NCBI RefSeq assembly: GCF_034190915.1
Contig: NW_026947496.1
Span: 33,600,001-33,664,000 of the forward strand
Source of the DNA: Cavia porcellus
Taxonomy: Eukaryota; Chordata; Mammalia; Rodentia; Caviidae
Direction: 5' to 3'
DNA: 64,000 bases
Shown: piece by piece, positions 11,416-22,689 of the stretch
Numbering within the stretch: position 1 is the stretch's first letter
Layout of the letters: each line of letters begins with the position of its first letter
The notes under the pieces: model-generated
Database searches by the model: none
Told to the model about the DNA's origin: nothing
The model's input: the letters and a program-made list of their open reading frames with translations, nothing else
Made by a program: the position numbers and the translations under genes

Positions 11416-12029
11416 CAGTTCATTTTAAATAATTGTTCAAAACTGGTGGAAACCAAATATCAGAAGACATTACTGGTAGCTTGCATCAGACCTGAGCAAT
11501 TCATCTCTGAACTTTCTAATGTGCTAGAAAATCAACTCTAATCTGTATTTGCCCTTGTGTGCTTTTACCAATCCACCATTGCACATGATATTCTCACTCG
11601 CCAAATTCATTCCTATCTCCTCTACTAGACTATAAGATCATGAATGTTTAACCTCTACCCTAAAATACCTAAGAGACCATACTGTGTAAATATATAAATA
11701 ACAAATGTCTGTCAAATAAAATGAATGAGAGGTATATTTATATATCTGTATATGATGTTTCTGTATATCTTAATAGGAATAATACTTTAAATCAAATAGA
11801 AGCAATTTCATTTTGGTCACTTGCATAACAATTTATATTACATGTTAAATGTAGATTGAATAGTTTAATTAGCCAAAATCCTTTTGCTTTCTTACCCTAT
11901 ACAAGGGAGACTACCTCAAAATGGAAACAATTGTTTTTAGTTTAATAATACAAAAGTAAGAATTTTGCAAGTCAGAAAAGGCTCTAAATTAAAAGATTTC
12001 TCTTTTTAAAAAAATATATTATGGAGACA
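11416..12029. other. No gene recognised
   Basis: A/T-rich sequence leading into the L1M remnant. It may be decayed L1 or LTR, but no diagnostic block remains. Confidence 0.35.
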
Positions 12030-13600
12030 GACATGAAATCATTAACTTGAAGTTCCACATTAAGAAGTTATAAAGTGAAGAACAACTTAAATGCAAAGTA
12101 CCTACAATAATAAAGAGAACAGAAATCAATATAATATAATATGAAACATTAACACAGGCAAAAGATGATTCTTTGAAAAAATTTTAAAAAGGTATAAACA
12201 CAAAGGAAGATTAAATGGAAAGAGAGACAGAAGGAAGAAGGGAAGGAGGGAAATAAGAGAGAGAGAGAGAAGCACAAGGCACTCACATCAGGAATGAAAA
12301 ATGAGTCATCATGATAGACTCTATAAACATAAAAAGGGTGTTAAAGGAACACTACAAAGAATTTAGAGTTCACAATTTGATATACAAACTCTTTGAAAAC
12401 TAAAATTTATCAAAATGAAAAGTCTAAATAGCACCTACTGGGGAAACTGAATTGACAGAAACATTACTACAAGGGAAACAGTCGAGAGACTTTGACCAGG
12501 AGGTGCTAACTTGCAAGAAGCAAATAATATCAACGTTAGAAAACTTCTTTCAATAAACAGAGGATGTAACACTGTTCAACTTATCTTATGAGGTAGCACC
12601 ACCAAAATGCCAGGCCATGACAGAATCAAAGAAAAGTAGAAAAGAAAAGGAAAATCAGATCGATGTCACTTGTGAATAGAGCTGCAAAATTCTCGAAGGG
12701 AAAAAATTAGCAAGTCAAAGCTAGTGGTGTGCAAAAGGGACAATATATCATGACCACATACAGTTTGTCTGAGGAACAGCAAGCCAGGTTAGCATTCAGA
12801 TTTAATCAGTGTAATTCATCATGTTAATAGAATAAAAGAGAAAAATTTGCATGGTCATTTTAATAGATGCAAAAAAAAAATAACTAGCAAAGCCTGATAC
12901 TTTTTCATGATTTAAGTATTCTATAGGCTGTATTGCAGGATACAAGGTTAAATGTATTTTTATATACTAACAGCAAACAAATGAAAATATCCTCTACTTT
13001 CAAAAATATAAAAATGAAATTAGTTAGGAATATATTCTGCAAAAATTTGTAAACTTTCCATATTGAAGATGTCAAAGAATTATTGAAAGAAGCAACAAAA
13101 TAGTAATGGAGAAATGCCATGTTTATGAATCAGAAGACTTAATGTTATTAACACCATAATGGATAACAGTTCTTCCTAAATTGATTCTATAGATTGAATG
13201 CAAAGTCCAAAGCAAGACTTTGAAAGAATGGGATGGAGAGTCACTTCTCCAAATGAAGATAATCTATTCTATTTTGAGAGCTGGGGTTGAAATTCAAGGG
13301 ATGCACACTTAAAATATTTCTGGATTTTATTGATATCGATATTTTATTTTAGTCAAAACAAATATGGACTTCTAATTAATAATTGAGATTTTGGAATTTT
13401 GGAGAAGCACTTGATGTCTTTCACCTTGAAATGCTTAAAAATAAGATGGGTTAGTGGTTGGGTAAGAAGGTAGGGAGATGTAATAAGTCAAGAACAGAAA
13501 TTTTAATTGTTGAATCTAGGTGGTGGGTGTTCAATGCAAAATTATTTCAACTTTTCGGCATGTTTAAAATTTTTTATAATAAAATAGAGGAAGTTGGGTG
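12030..13600 (+). mobile_element. Ancient L1M remnant (ORF2 to 3' UTR)
   Basis: The plus strand follows L1 ORF2 order in all three frames with many stops. A linker region (GATTCTTTGAAAAAATTTT) comes first, then the fingers/palm part (AAAATGCCAGGCCATGACAG, AAAATTAGCAAGTC, AATAGATGCAAAAAAA). A TATACTAACAGCAAACAAATG block follows, and last an L1M 3' UTR end (GTTGAATCTAGGTGGTGGGTG, then ATTTTTTATAATAAAATA near 13,566-13,586). It is heavily decayed and non-functional. Confidence 0.7.
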
Positions 13601-13776
13601 ATGGTAACAAACCATGGTATTTAGTTTGCACAGGATGCAAATGTAGTGATCGTCTTCTAAAATCACATATGTGCACTACTTTAGAAATTATATCATTTGC
13701 AATTATATACAATACAAAATTTGGTGCCAAATTAACATTATTCTGAGTGGTAGAGTTTGCAAATCATTTAACTACA

Positions 13777-13920
13777 CAGGCAAAGCAATCTTTTTTTTTT
13801 TTTTTTTTTTTTGTCTTTTTCCTTTTTATCGGTACCCGGGATCGAACTCACGACTGCCTGCTTGCAAGGCAGGCGCTTATGCCGCTGAGCTAAATCCCCA
13901 GCCCCAGGCAAAGCAATCTT
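13777..13920 (-). mobile_element. ID SINE with perfect 16-bp target duplication
   Basis: CAGGCAAAGCAATCTT occurs at 13777-13792 and 13905-13920. Between them lies a minus-strand ID copy: a poly(T) tail (about 13,793-13,812), GTCTTTTTCC, an intact B box, CTTGCAAGGCAGGCGC and GAGCTAAATCCCCAGCC. Full-length body, intact Pol III boxes and perfect duplication make it one of the youngest insertions in the window. Confidence 0.95.
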
Positions 13921-15734
13921 AAGACAAACAAACTTGTAACTGTCACTGTGTCCTGTACTGAGTACTGAGCCAGGACCCAGATCTACATTCTCTTTTCAAA
14001 GCATGGACACCAGAGTGACTCTGGTCACACAAAGGGACTCTTTTTTTATTAAGTTAATTTTGATACATTTTAGATGTATACAGAGAAATTCTTAAGAAAA
14101 GAAAATTTGCCTCTGTGTCTTCTTGGGAGAGGTAGATTTGACCAGTAGGGGAGTGAAGAGGGAAAAGAGGGATGGGAAGATGGCCCATCAAGTGTGTTGG
14201 TAGGCCAGTGACCACACTCGGCTGTAGGGCTTAATACTGTGGAGAACTCTGTGAAGAAGAGCACACCTCAGAGTTATCCAATTCGAGGATGAGGGAACTG
14301 GGGTATTTGTGTACCAACTCCCAAGGATCATTGGCTAGGGGCTGCATCCAAGGGAGGTACATGCCCTGGTACTGTGGGTTTGTTACTCACCTGGAATACA
14401 TAGAAACATTGCAGTCTTGAGAAACATGGCACAGACAGGGCTGCAGTGAGTGGGTTTCTCAGGTGTTGGTTGGAAAGGGTCACAGGCACAGGTAAGGACA
14501 GGGAGGGCAGAGCTGAGCTGGATGAGTCTATACAGCCTGCAGCCCCTCACTTCCACTCCCAACTTGACCTCTCCAAGCAGAAATTGTGGAACGTCTTCAT
14601 CCAGCATTACACAAACCATGTTGGGGTTTGATGGACTTGATCACATACAATGTTCTGAAGATGATCACAGAGGTCTCCTTCGACCTCATCTCTGAACCCC
14701 TGGAAGTACTTTGGAGCTCCAGGTCTGGATCTACTCTCTGGGTCAGTACAGCTGCCTGCCTATCTGGTAGCCACTTGACTCCTTATCCTCTTTCCCAGTT
14801 GTCAGTGCTGATGTCTTGGTAGGATGAACAAATGAGTGGCTAGATAATCATTTTTTAAACATTTTTGGGGAGGATTTCACACTATTATTTTGTTTCCAAA
14901 GTTTCATTAAGAGAAATCAAGAGCAATTATGCAAAAGTTTGCTAGGAAATACATTACAGATTGTACTAAGATGTAGTTCTAGCAATCAAAGACTCTGAAC
15001 TTAGTGTTACCTGTTATGAATTTTTATAATATTCATTTGGACACCTTTAACAACATCTAAACTTCAATTTTGTGCTACTTGCATTGAGTTCCATTTTCTG
15101 TTAATGTGTGTGTCACTAGCATCAGGGCACAAGAGAATTTATGACTGGCATAAAATCCTAACACAAGAGCAGTGTATGTGAAAAATTATTAGACTGCCAA
15201 CAAAACCTCATTGTACATCTCAGTTTTTCCATTTGTAAGTCAGAAAGAGTAATGCTGACTTAACTCTTAGGGGACCTGATTAAATCACTATTTTATTTCC
15301 AAAGGGCTCTTTCTGGGAAAAGGAAAGAAAGCCTAATTAGAGAAAAGATCTGATTATTATCAAGTAAAACCTTAATCATTTTTTATGTTATACATCTCTT
15401 CTGAATTTTATCTCTGTTTTTTCACTAACACTATATTTGGAAGTTCAGAGAAGTCAGAGACTAAATAAGTTTTGTCTGAAAAAACACAAGGCCAGGCAAA
15501 GTCGAATAGTGTTCAGATTTAAAATTTGGGTATGCCTTAGAAATACAGGCTAAAGAATTCTTTGAAGTGAGGCTGAACTTCCACGTTTACAAAAACCAGG
15601 GAAATACAGGGCAGGCACTAGGGAATCCAGAGTTAAAGCACTGGTCGAGCCAGCCCAGACAAAACCCTCAATTCCCACTCTTCATCTCCATCGGTCCTAG
15701 GAAGAGAAAGAGCTCCTGTGTCACTGGACTATGT
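13921..15734. other. No gene recognised
   Basis: About 1.8 kb with no repeat I can classify. The part at 14,100-14,830 is richer in G+C and has overlapping 60-80-codon open frames on both strands, none with a recognisable domain. It is a reasonable place to look for conserved non-coding sequence. Confidence 0.4.
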
Positions 15735-15990
15735 TTTGTAAAATTTTATTTTAAGAGGAGAAAAAAAAAAAAAGAGAAACAAGCAATGAAACCGAGTTAC
15801 AAAACAGGTTAGTAGGACGTTACAATAGTTGATACACTGTGTATTATTGCATTCCTAGTAGCTAGTCAGAGTATGGCATATAGGCACAATATCTTGTCTA
15901 AACATTAGCATAAATTGTGATGGGGAAAGGAAGAAAGAGAAAAAGAAAAAATATATATGTATACACAAGATGGTAAAGATAGCTGTCTGT
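15735..15990 (-). mobile_element. L1 3' UTR fragment
   Basis: Antisense L1 3' end. It starts with AAAATTTTATTTTAAGAGG, carries the module ACAAAACAGGTTAGTAGGAC followed by TTACAATAGTTGATACACTG, and ends GATAGCTGTCTGTACA. The same modules are at 10,575-10,800. It abuts the left half of the split B1, so the B1 probably inserted in or beside it. Confidence 0.6.
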
Positions 15991-16068
15991 ACAAGGAGGT
16001 GTATGCTTGTAAATCCCAGTACTTGGGAAGCTGAAGCAGGAGGATTGCCGTGAGTTGAAAGCCAGCCT
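15991..16068 (+). mobile_element. B1 SINE, left part (interrupted by L1)
   Basis: B1 body: GGAGGTGTATGCTTGTAAAT, GGGAAGCTGAAGCAGGAGG and TTGAAAGCCAGCCT. It breaks off at 16,068 exactly where L1 sequence begins and resumes at 21,738. The last 11 bases (16058-16068, AAAGCCAGCCT) are the left copy of the L1 target duplication. Confidence 0.85.
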
Positions 16069-16737
16069 ATTAATGAAAGTGAAGATAGAATTTCAGACCT
16101 TGAAAACAGGATTGCAGCTAGTGAACAGGAAAGGAAAGATCTTTTAAAAATAACAAGAAATCAGGAAACAATTCAACAACTGCAAGATGATGCAAAGAAA
16201 AATAACATAAGAATGATAGGGATTAATGAAAAAGAAAGAGACAACATAAAGGATATCAAGAGGATATTTAGAGAAGTAATAGCTGAAAACTTCCCAAACA
16301 TGAGATTGGAAACTAATATCAGGATCGGTGAAGCATATAGAACTCCAAATAGCAATAATCAAAATAAAACTACACCCAGACATATAATAATCACCATCTC
16401 AGAAATCCAACAAAAGAATAGAATAGTAAAAGCTGTCAGAGAGAAAACACAGATCACCTATAAAGGAAAACCTATCAGAATCACAGCAGACTTCTCAGCA
16501 CAAACAATAAAGTCAAGAAGAGCATGGAGTGAAGTATTCCAGATCCTAAAGCAAAATGATTTCCAACCTAGACTGATGTATCCTGCAAAACTATCATTCA
16601 AAATTGATGGTGAAATACAATACTTCCATGACAAAGAACAGCTGAAGAACTTCATGAACACCAAACCAACCCTGCAAAAAATATTGAAAGACAGTTTAGA
16701 TACACAAAGGAAAAAAACCACTAAGCAAAGCAGATAA
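16069..16737 (+). pseudogene. L1 ORF1 protein, N-truncated (C-terminal 222 codons)
   Basis: The frame is open from the truncation point to TAA at 16735-16737, giving 222 codons of a family usually 330-370 residues long. The first 45 or so residues have the heptad-rich character of the ORF1p coiled coil (SDLENRI, then QETIQQLQDD). The RRM domain begins at about NNIRMIGI (near 16,200) and includes the TPRHIIITI strand. The C-terminal domain carries KGKPIRITADFS and MYPAKLSF. Intact ORF1p forms trimers, binds RNA and packages L1 transcripts into particles in the cytoplasm. Here the coiled coil is cut and the start codon lost; the first internal ATG is at 16213, within the RRM start. There are no stops or frameshifts in the part present. 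ORF2 follows after a short spacer in the standard L1 order. Confidence 0.92.
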
Positions 16738-16760
16738 TTAAACAGAACAGAAAGATAAAG

Positions 16761-19700
16761 ATGCAACAGCAGAGAGATAACATGTCAACAATAAACCAGC
16801 ATTTAACAGTAATAACCATTAATGTAAATGGTCTCAATGCACCAATCAAAAGAAACAGACTAGCAGAATGGACCAAGAAACAAAATCCAACCATATGCTG
16901 TTTACAGGAAACCCATCTAACCCAGAAGGATACTCACAAACTGAAAGTCAAAGGATGGAAAACAATTCTTCATGCAGCAGGAATCCAAAAAAAGGCAGGA
17001 GTAGCCATTCTGTTTGCAGATGTGAACTTTAAACCAACAATGACCATAAAGGACAAAGAAGGTCACTACATGCTCATAAGGGGAAAACTCCAAGAGGAAG
17101 AGATAACTATCCTAAATATATATGCACCAAACTCCAGACCACCCAGTTATATAAAACAACTATTAACAGAAATGAAAACTCAAATTATCAGTAACACAAT
17201 TGTAACAGGAGACCTTAATATGCCATTGACACCAAGGGACAGATCAACCAGACAGAAAATGAGCAAAGAAATAACAGAACTGAATCACACCTGCGAACAA
17301 ATGGATTTGATAGACATATACAGAATGTTCCACCCAACAACATCAGAATACACATTCTTCTCAGTAGTACATGGATCATTCTCTAAAATAGACCATACAT
17401 TAGCTTACAGAACATATTTAAACAAATGTAAAAGAGTTGAAATCATCCCTTGCATGTTATCGGATCATAGCACTCTGAAATTAGAAATTAATGATAAAAG
17501 ATACTGCAAAAATCCCGCAAACACATGGAAACTGAATAACACACTCTTGAGTAATCAGTGGGTCACAGAAGAAATTAAAGAAGAAATTAAACAATACCTA
17601 AAAGAAAATGAAAATGCAGGTACAACTTACCGGAATTTGTGGGATGCAATGAAAGCCATCCTCAGAGGAAAATTTATTGCACTGAGTTCCCACATCAGGA
17701 AAACAGAACGAATACAAATAAATAACTTGATGCTACACCTCAAACAGCTAGAAAAAGAAGAGCAAGTCAAGCCCAAAGCCAAAAGAAGAGAGAAAATTAT
17801 AAAAATCAGAGCAGAAATCAATGCAATAGAGACTAAGAAAACAATCCAAAGAATCAACGAATCAAAGAGTTGGTTCTTTGAAAGAATAAATAAAATTGAT
17901 AAGCCCCTAGGCAGCCTTATTTAAAAAAAGGGAAGAAAAAGCTCAAATTCATGCAATAAGAAATGAAAAAGGTGAAATCACTACAGACCCAATAGAAATA
18001 CAGAAGATCATCAACACCTATTTCAAAAAACTCTACTCTCAAAAGTTTGATAACACAGAAGAAATAGACAGATTCTTAGAAACATATGAAGTACCAAAGC
18101 TAGATCAAGAGGATGTAAAACTGTTGAATAACCCAATCTCTGTTAATTAAATTGAAAATGTAATTAAGTCCTTACCTACAAAGAAGAACCCAGACCCAGA
18201 TGGATTCACTGCAGAATTCTACAAGAAATACAAAGAAGACCTAATGCCGACACTCCTCAAACTATTCAATGAAATTGAAAGCGAAGCAATCCTTCCTAAG
18301 TCATTCCTGGAAGCAAATATTACTCTAGTACCAAACCTGAGAAAGACCCAACTAAAAAAGAGAATTATAGACCAATCTCCCTAATGAACACAGATGCAAA
18401 AATCCTCAATAAAATATTGGCAAATAGGATGCAGCAAATCATCAAGAAGATTATACACCATGACCAAGTGGGATTCATCCCAGGAATGCAAGGATGGTTC
18501 AACATATGCAAATCAATAAATGTAACCCATCATATCAATAAAGCCAAAAGTAAGAATCACATGATCATTTCTATAGATGCAGAAAAAGCCTTCGATAAGG
18601 TACAACATTTATTCATGATAAGAACTTTACAGAAAATTGGAATAGATGGTCTTTACCTCAATATAATAAAGGCCATTTATGACAAACCAACAGCCAGCAT
18701 CATACTAAATGGCCAAAAATTGAAAGCCTTTACTTTAAAATCAGGCACAAGACAAGGATGTCCTTTATCACCACTCCTATTTAATATAGTACTGGAAGTA
18801 GTAGCCAGAGCAATTAGGCAAGAGAGAGAAATAAAAGGGGTAAAGATAGGAAAAGAAGAAGTTAAATTATCATTGTTTGCAGATGACATGATACTCTACA
18901 CAGAAGACCCCCTAAACTCCATTGAAAGACTCTTAAATACAATAAATAAATTCAGTAATGTGGCTGGATACAAAATCAATACTCAGAAATCAATAGCATT
19001 CCTATACACGAACAACAAAATCACAGAGAGGGAAATAAGAGAAACTACACTCTTCACATTAGCAAGCAAAAAAATGAAATATTTAGGAATTACTCTTACG
19101 AAATAAGTGAAAGACTTATACAGTGAAAATTATAATATACTGAAAAAAGAAATTGAAGATGATCTCAGAAAATGGAAAGACATCCCTTGCTCATGGATAG
19201 GAAGAACAAACATTGTAAAAATGCCCATTCTCCCAACTGTTATACAGATTCAATGCAATCCCAATAAAAATACCATCAACATACCTTATAGATCTAGAGA
19301 AATCACTCCTAAATTTCATCTGGAACCAGAAGAGACCTAGAATAGCAAAGGCAATTCTAAGCAGCAAAGACAAAGCAGGAGGCATCACAATCCCTGACTT
19401 GAAGTTATACTACAAAGCAACAGTAGTAAAATCAACATGGTATTGGAATCAAAACAGAGCCGAAGATCAATGCAATAGATTAGAAGATACAACCACAACT
19501 ACAAACACACTCAACCACCTTATCTTTGATAAAGGAGCCAAGCAGGTTCACTGGAAGAACGACAGTCTCTTTAATAAATGGTGCTGGAAAAACTGGCTCT
19601 CCATTTGCCGAAAACTAAAGCTAGACCCATGTCTATCACCATGTACTAAATTAAAATCTAAATGGGTCAAAGATCTGAATATTAAAACAGAAACACTAAA

Positions 19701-20534
19701 TCTATTGGAAGACAAATTGGGTAGAAACCTTGGAGACATAGGAGTAGGTAGAGAATTCATGAACAGGACTCAAACTGCACGGGAAATACTTCCCAGAATC
19801 AATAACTGGGACCACTTCTTATTAAAAAGTTTCTGCATGTCAAAAGAAATCTCCAGCATAGTGAAAAGAAAACCCACAAACTGGGAAAAGATTTTAGTGA
19901 ACTCTCTCTCAGACAAGGGACTCTTGTCTAAAACATATAAAGAATTAAAAAAACTCAGACCCCCAAAATTCAAAGATCCAATCCAAAAATGGGCATCTGA
20001 GATGAATACGCAATTCTCAGATGAAGAAATGCAAATGGCAAATAAATACATGAAAAATGTTCATCATCATTGGTCATAAGAGAAATGCAAATTAAAACGA
20101 CACTGAGATACTGTCTCACTCCTGAAAGAATGGCCAGGATCAAGAAAACCAACAACAAATGCTGGAGAGGCTGTGGGGAAAAAGGAACTCTCCTACACTG
20201 TTGGTGGGAATGTAGACTGGTGCAGCCTTTGTGGAGGTCAGTCTGGAGATTTCTCAAAAAGCTGGGATTGGAAATCCCATTTATTCCAGCTATTCTACTT
20301 CTAGGCATATTCCCAGAAGAACTGAAAGCATCATGCCACAGTGATATATGTGCACCTACGTTTATAGCAGCACAATTTGTAATTGCCAGATCTTGGAAAC
20401 AACCCAAGTGTCCATCGACTGAGGAATGGATAAAAAAGTTGTGGTATTTCTATACAATGGAGTATTATTCAGCTATAAAGCTGGAGACCATATTCCTAAG
20501 TGAAATAAATCAGTCTCGCATGTGTGAATACTGA
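16761..20534 (+). pseudogene. L1 ORF2 (endonuclease-reverse transcriptase), disabled
   Basis: ORF2p nicks target DNA and copies L1 RNA at the nick. The endonuclease frame runs 16,761-17,924; the true start may be ATG at 16782, giving a start like other ORF2p. Catalytic motifs are intact: the N in NVNGLNAP (about residue 21), QETHL (E50), NIYAPN (Y121), GDLNMPL (D151, N153), SKIDH and SDHS. The reverse transcriptase has [24 protein letters not shown] and FADD at 18876-18887. The Cys-rich C-terminus, C-x3-C-x7-H-x4-C, lies at about 20,160-20,215. Four frameshifts (near 17,920, 18,335, 19,243 and 20,072) and two in-frame TAA codons (18148-18150, 19104-19106) destroy it. Near 20,480 a segment present in other L1 ORF2 C-termini seems to be missing. 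It cannot produce a working protein. Confidence 0.95.
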
Positions 20535-21726
20535 ATAGTTTCCCTAATGTAAGTAATGATTCAAATATATAAAAGTATGTGGTAATCATGATTCCCCATT
20601 ATGTGGCCTTGAAGCCTTATAAAGTTTTCACTTATTAATTGGAAAAGCTTTATTCTGGGCTTCTTGATATGGAAATATTTGAAGCTATAGTATATGAAGT
20701 TTTATTCAAATATTTCAAGGAAAAAGACAGACATTATGGTAACTACTATTAAGTCGGGTTATTTGGTGGTGAAGCACTAGGTTGCTGAAAACAGTCATGC
20801 TTTGACCTGTATTGTTATATTGTTACGTCCTGTTTTATCTCAATCTCTCCCTTATTCATTAAAAAATTATTTAGTTATTTCTTATATTTTTTAATTAAGG
20901 GGAAAAATTTTAAAAATTAGCAGGATATATAATAGTAACTTTTTTGATTTCCTATTAACTTGTTTTGAAGTCCTGTAATACTCCCACTATCTTGTTTTCA
21001 CTGATTATACTCTGTTCCATTCTGTATGATACTATCAAGTTTGAGGGTATAGGCAACTACTTTGAAGGCAATAAGATTCACTAAGATGCCCATTCTGGTT
21101 TGACTATTGTCTCCTTTGGAAGTCCTGTAATGTTTACAATGCTTAAGTTTTATTGGTCTTGTTCTCTACTGTTTTGTTCAACTTTATAATATCTAATGAG
21201 ATAGACAATTCTTTTTAAGGAAACAAGAGACATTGTTGATAACCATTGTTGATAACCTTGTACTCTGTTTTACATCATGTGCTATGTCTATGCTTGGTTT
21301 TGACTGACAGCTTTGTTTTGCCATATTTGACTTTATTCTCCCCCCCCCCCAAAAAAAAGTAATTATAACTAAGGAGTAATAAAACCCAAAATGTGTAAAT
21401 TTTGTTGTAAAAAAGAGAGGGGAAAAAAAGAGCTCTAAAGGATACAACAGCAAGTGTGTTTAGGGGTGTTAAATAGCTGACCATATTAATGTTTTTGGTT
21501 GGATCATTGAACACAACTGTTTGCAGTCTCACTGTTTGAATGTCCACTTTGTGTGCTTTGATACTGTGACTTGAGCAACTCTCTAAGATGATAATATGTA
21601 ATCTATTAACTGGTGGTTTCTTACTGTTTTGTTTTGTTTTTTTGTAGTTCTGTATTACTTGTACTCTTACACCGCTTTGTTTTGTTTTGTTTTTTCTCTT
21701 TTTCCTTTTAAATAAAATTTTTTTAA
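20535..21726 (+). mobile_element. L1 3' UTR with modular internal repeats
   Basis: It holds diverged repeats of an approximately 130-bp module: a TACTTTGAAG-type start, ATTATGGTAACTA or TTGTTGAT, then TTGTTTTGAAGTCCTGTAAT and a T-rich end with GTTTT and TTCTGTT. Modules are visible near 20,720-20,850, 20,920-21,040 and 21,050-21,190, followed by a tail region with TTGATAACCATTGTTGATAA, a poly(C)/poly(A) hinge at about 21,341-21,358 and TCATTGAACACAACTG. The poly(A) signal is at 21711-21716. The tail region recurs at 51,943-52,470 (plus) and at 27,633 and 63,790 (minus). Confidence 0.8.
21711..21716 (+). terminator. L1 polyadenylation signal AATAAA
   Basis: AATAAA lies 10 bases before the target duplication, in the context CCTTTTAAATAAAATTT. 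The same context precedes the A-tail of the L1 3' end at 52,452-52,470, which supports it as the subfamily's 3' processing signal. Confidence 0.8.
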
Positions 21727-21789
21727 AAAGCCAGCCTAGACTACAAAGTGCAAGACCAGCCTGAACTGCATAGTGAGACACTGTCTCAA

Positions 21790-21830
<41 letters not shown>
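21727..21830 (+). mobile_element. B1 SINE, right part, plus (AAT)n
   Basis: The right copy of the target duplication (21727-21737) leads back into B1: AGACTACAAAGTGC, AAGACCAGCCTGAACTGC and AGACACTGTCTCAAAA. The A-tail has become (AAT)n at 21,789-21,830, about 14 units. Joined to 15,991-16,068, the two halves make one ordinary B1 with no missing bases. Confidence 0.9.
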
Positions 21831-21831
<1 letters not shown>

Positions 21832-22214
21832 GTTGTGTGGCTAACTTTGCTCTTTGAAAAGAATGTTTTGGACTACTTACTTTTGAAACACAGAATTCTG
21901 ACAAGTTTCTATTACTTATATCCTCCTTTTTAACTATCTTTTCTTATCCTACATGAGAAATTTGATTCTTTCACTTCTTTAAGTAGTTTAGTAATACTAG
22001 AACAGTCATAAAATAAAAAGCAGAATTTATACCTCCTAACATCGATGTATCACTAAAAATATAATTAGCATAATTTGCCAACTTGGTTGAATGACTGCCA
22101 GTTCATCTAAATTTTTGTATTATGATCAAGAAATACAATGATTAAACTACAAATGTATTACAATAGAAGACACATGGTCATTAATCCACCTTAAAATGCT
22201 ATATCCCTTTCCCT
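21831..22214. other. No gene recognised
   Basis: A/T-rich sequence between the B1 microsatellite and a foldback element. I see nothing specific. Confidence 0.4.
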
Positions 22215-22565
22215 GAGCACACCCCTTATTTTTATTTCTGAGGCAGTTCTGGAAGTCCTCTTTCATGTCTTTAATTTTGCTGTTGTGGTTGCCTTGATGT
22301 TCTGCATTGATTTAAAATATTTACTTTTCAGTTCATTTTGATTTTGGGGAAGAGCCAGAAATCCCACAGTGCCAGATGCTGTGAATGAGATGGATGAGGA
22401 CGATCTTGATGTTTTTGTGAGCTGCCTTCCATCGAATGGCCCTCAGCACCTCAGCACAAAGAGCAAAGTTAGCCAGCACTCACAGTAGTTTTGACTTTCC
22501 TCATAAAGACATTCATGAAAAAGGGCTCCCAGGACTGCTTCAGCAAGTGGCGATCAGTGAGTCTA
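22215..22565. mobile_element. Mariner-derived foldback element, copy B
   Basis: On the minus strand the left half encodes a degraded mariner-type transposase C-terminus. A PPYSPDLAP-like and a FWLFPKIKM-like block can be traced over about 22,315-22,410, then a KEDFQNC-like block near 22,245-22,260. The right end (22,505-22,560) is the same terminal segment in the opposite orientation: on the plus strand AAAGACATTCATGAAAAAGG then GACTGCTTCAGCAAGTGG. The two ends are thus inverted repeats. Transposase function is lost. Confidence 0.6.
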
Positions 22566-22689
22566 AAGAAAGGGGGAGGAAAAAATTATTTTTGACACTA
22601 CACAGTTTCTACTCTAACTGTATTTTTCAATCACTGCTTAGCTGGCTGCCCACAGTACTCCCTTAGCAGTGTTTCTAGTGTCATTAGGG

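Larger units (their letters stand above)
16069..21726 (+). mobile_element. 5'-truncated L1 retrotransposon, 5.66 kb
   Basis: An L1 starting inside ORF1 and running through ORF2 and a 1.19-kb 3' UTR, flanked by AAAGCCAGCCT at 16058-16068 and 21727-21737. The truncation removes the promoter and the N-terminal part of ORF1, so it cannot be transcribed as a full unit. It was made by normal target-primed reverse transcription: direct repeats, 5' truncation, an AATAAA at 21711-21716 and an A-rich end. The open frames carry only a handful of lesions over 4.4 kb, far fewer than the L1M pieces here, so the insertion belongs to a comparatively young subfamily. Confidence 0.95.

Noticed and set aside
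19970..20407. 145-codon minus-strand frame
   Set aside because: Shadow of L1 ORF2 on the opposite strand.
21275..21904. 209-codon minus-strand frame
   Set aside because: Antisense through the L1 3' UTR, the B1 and (AAT)n; the poly-Tyr run is the microsatellite.
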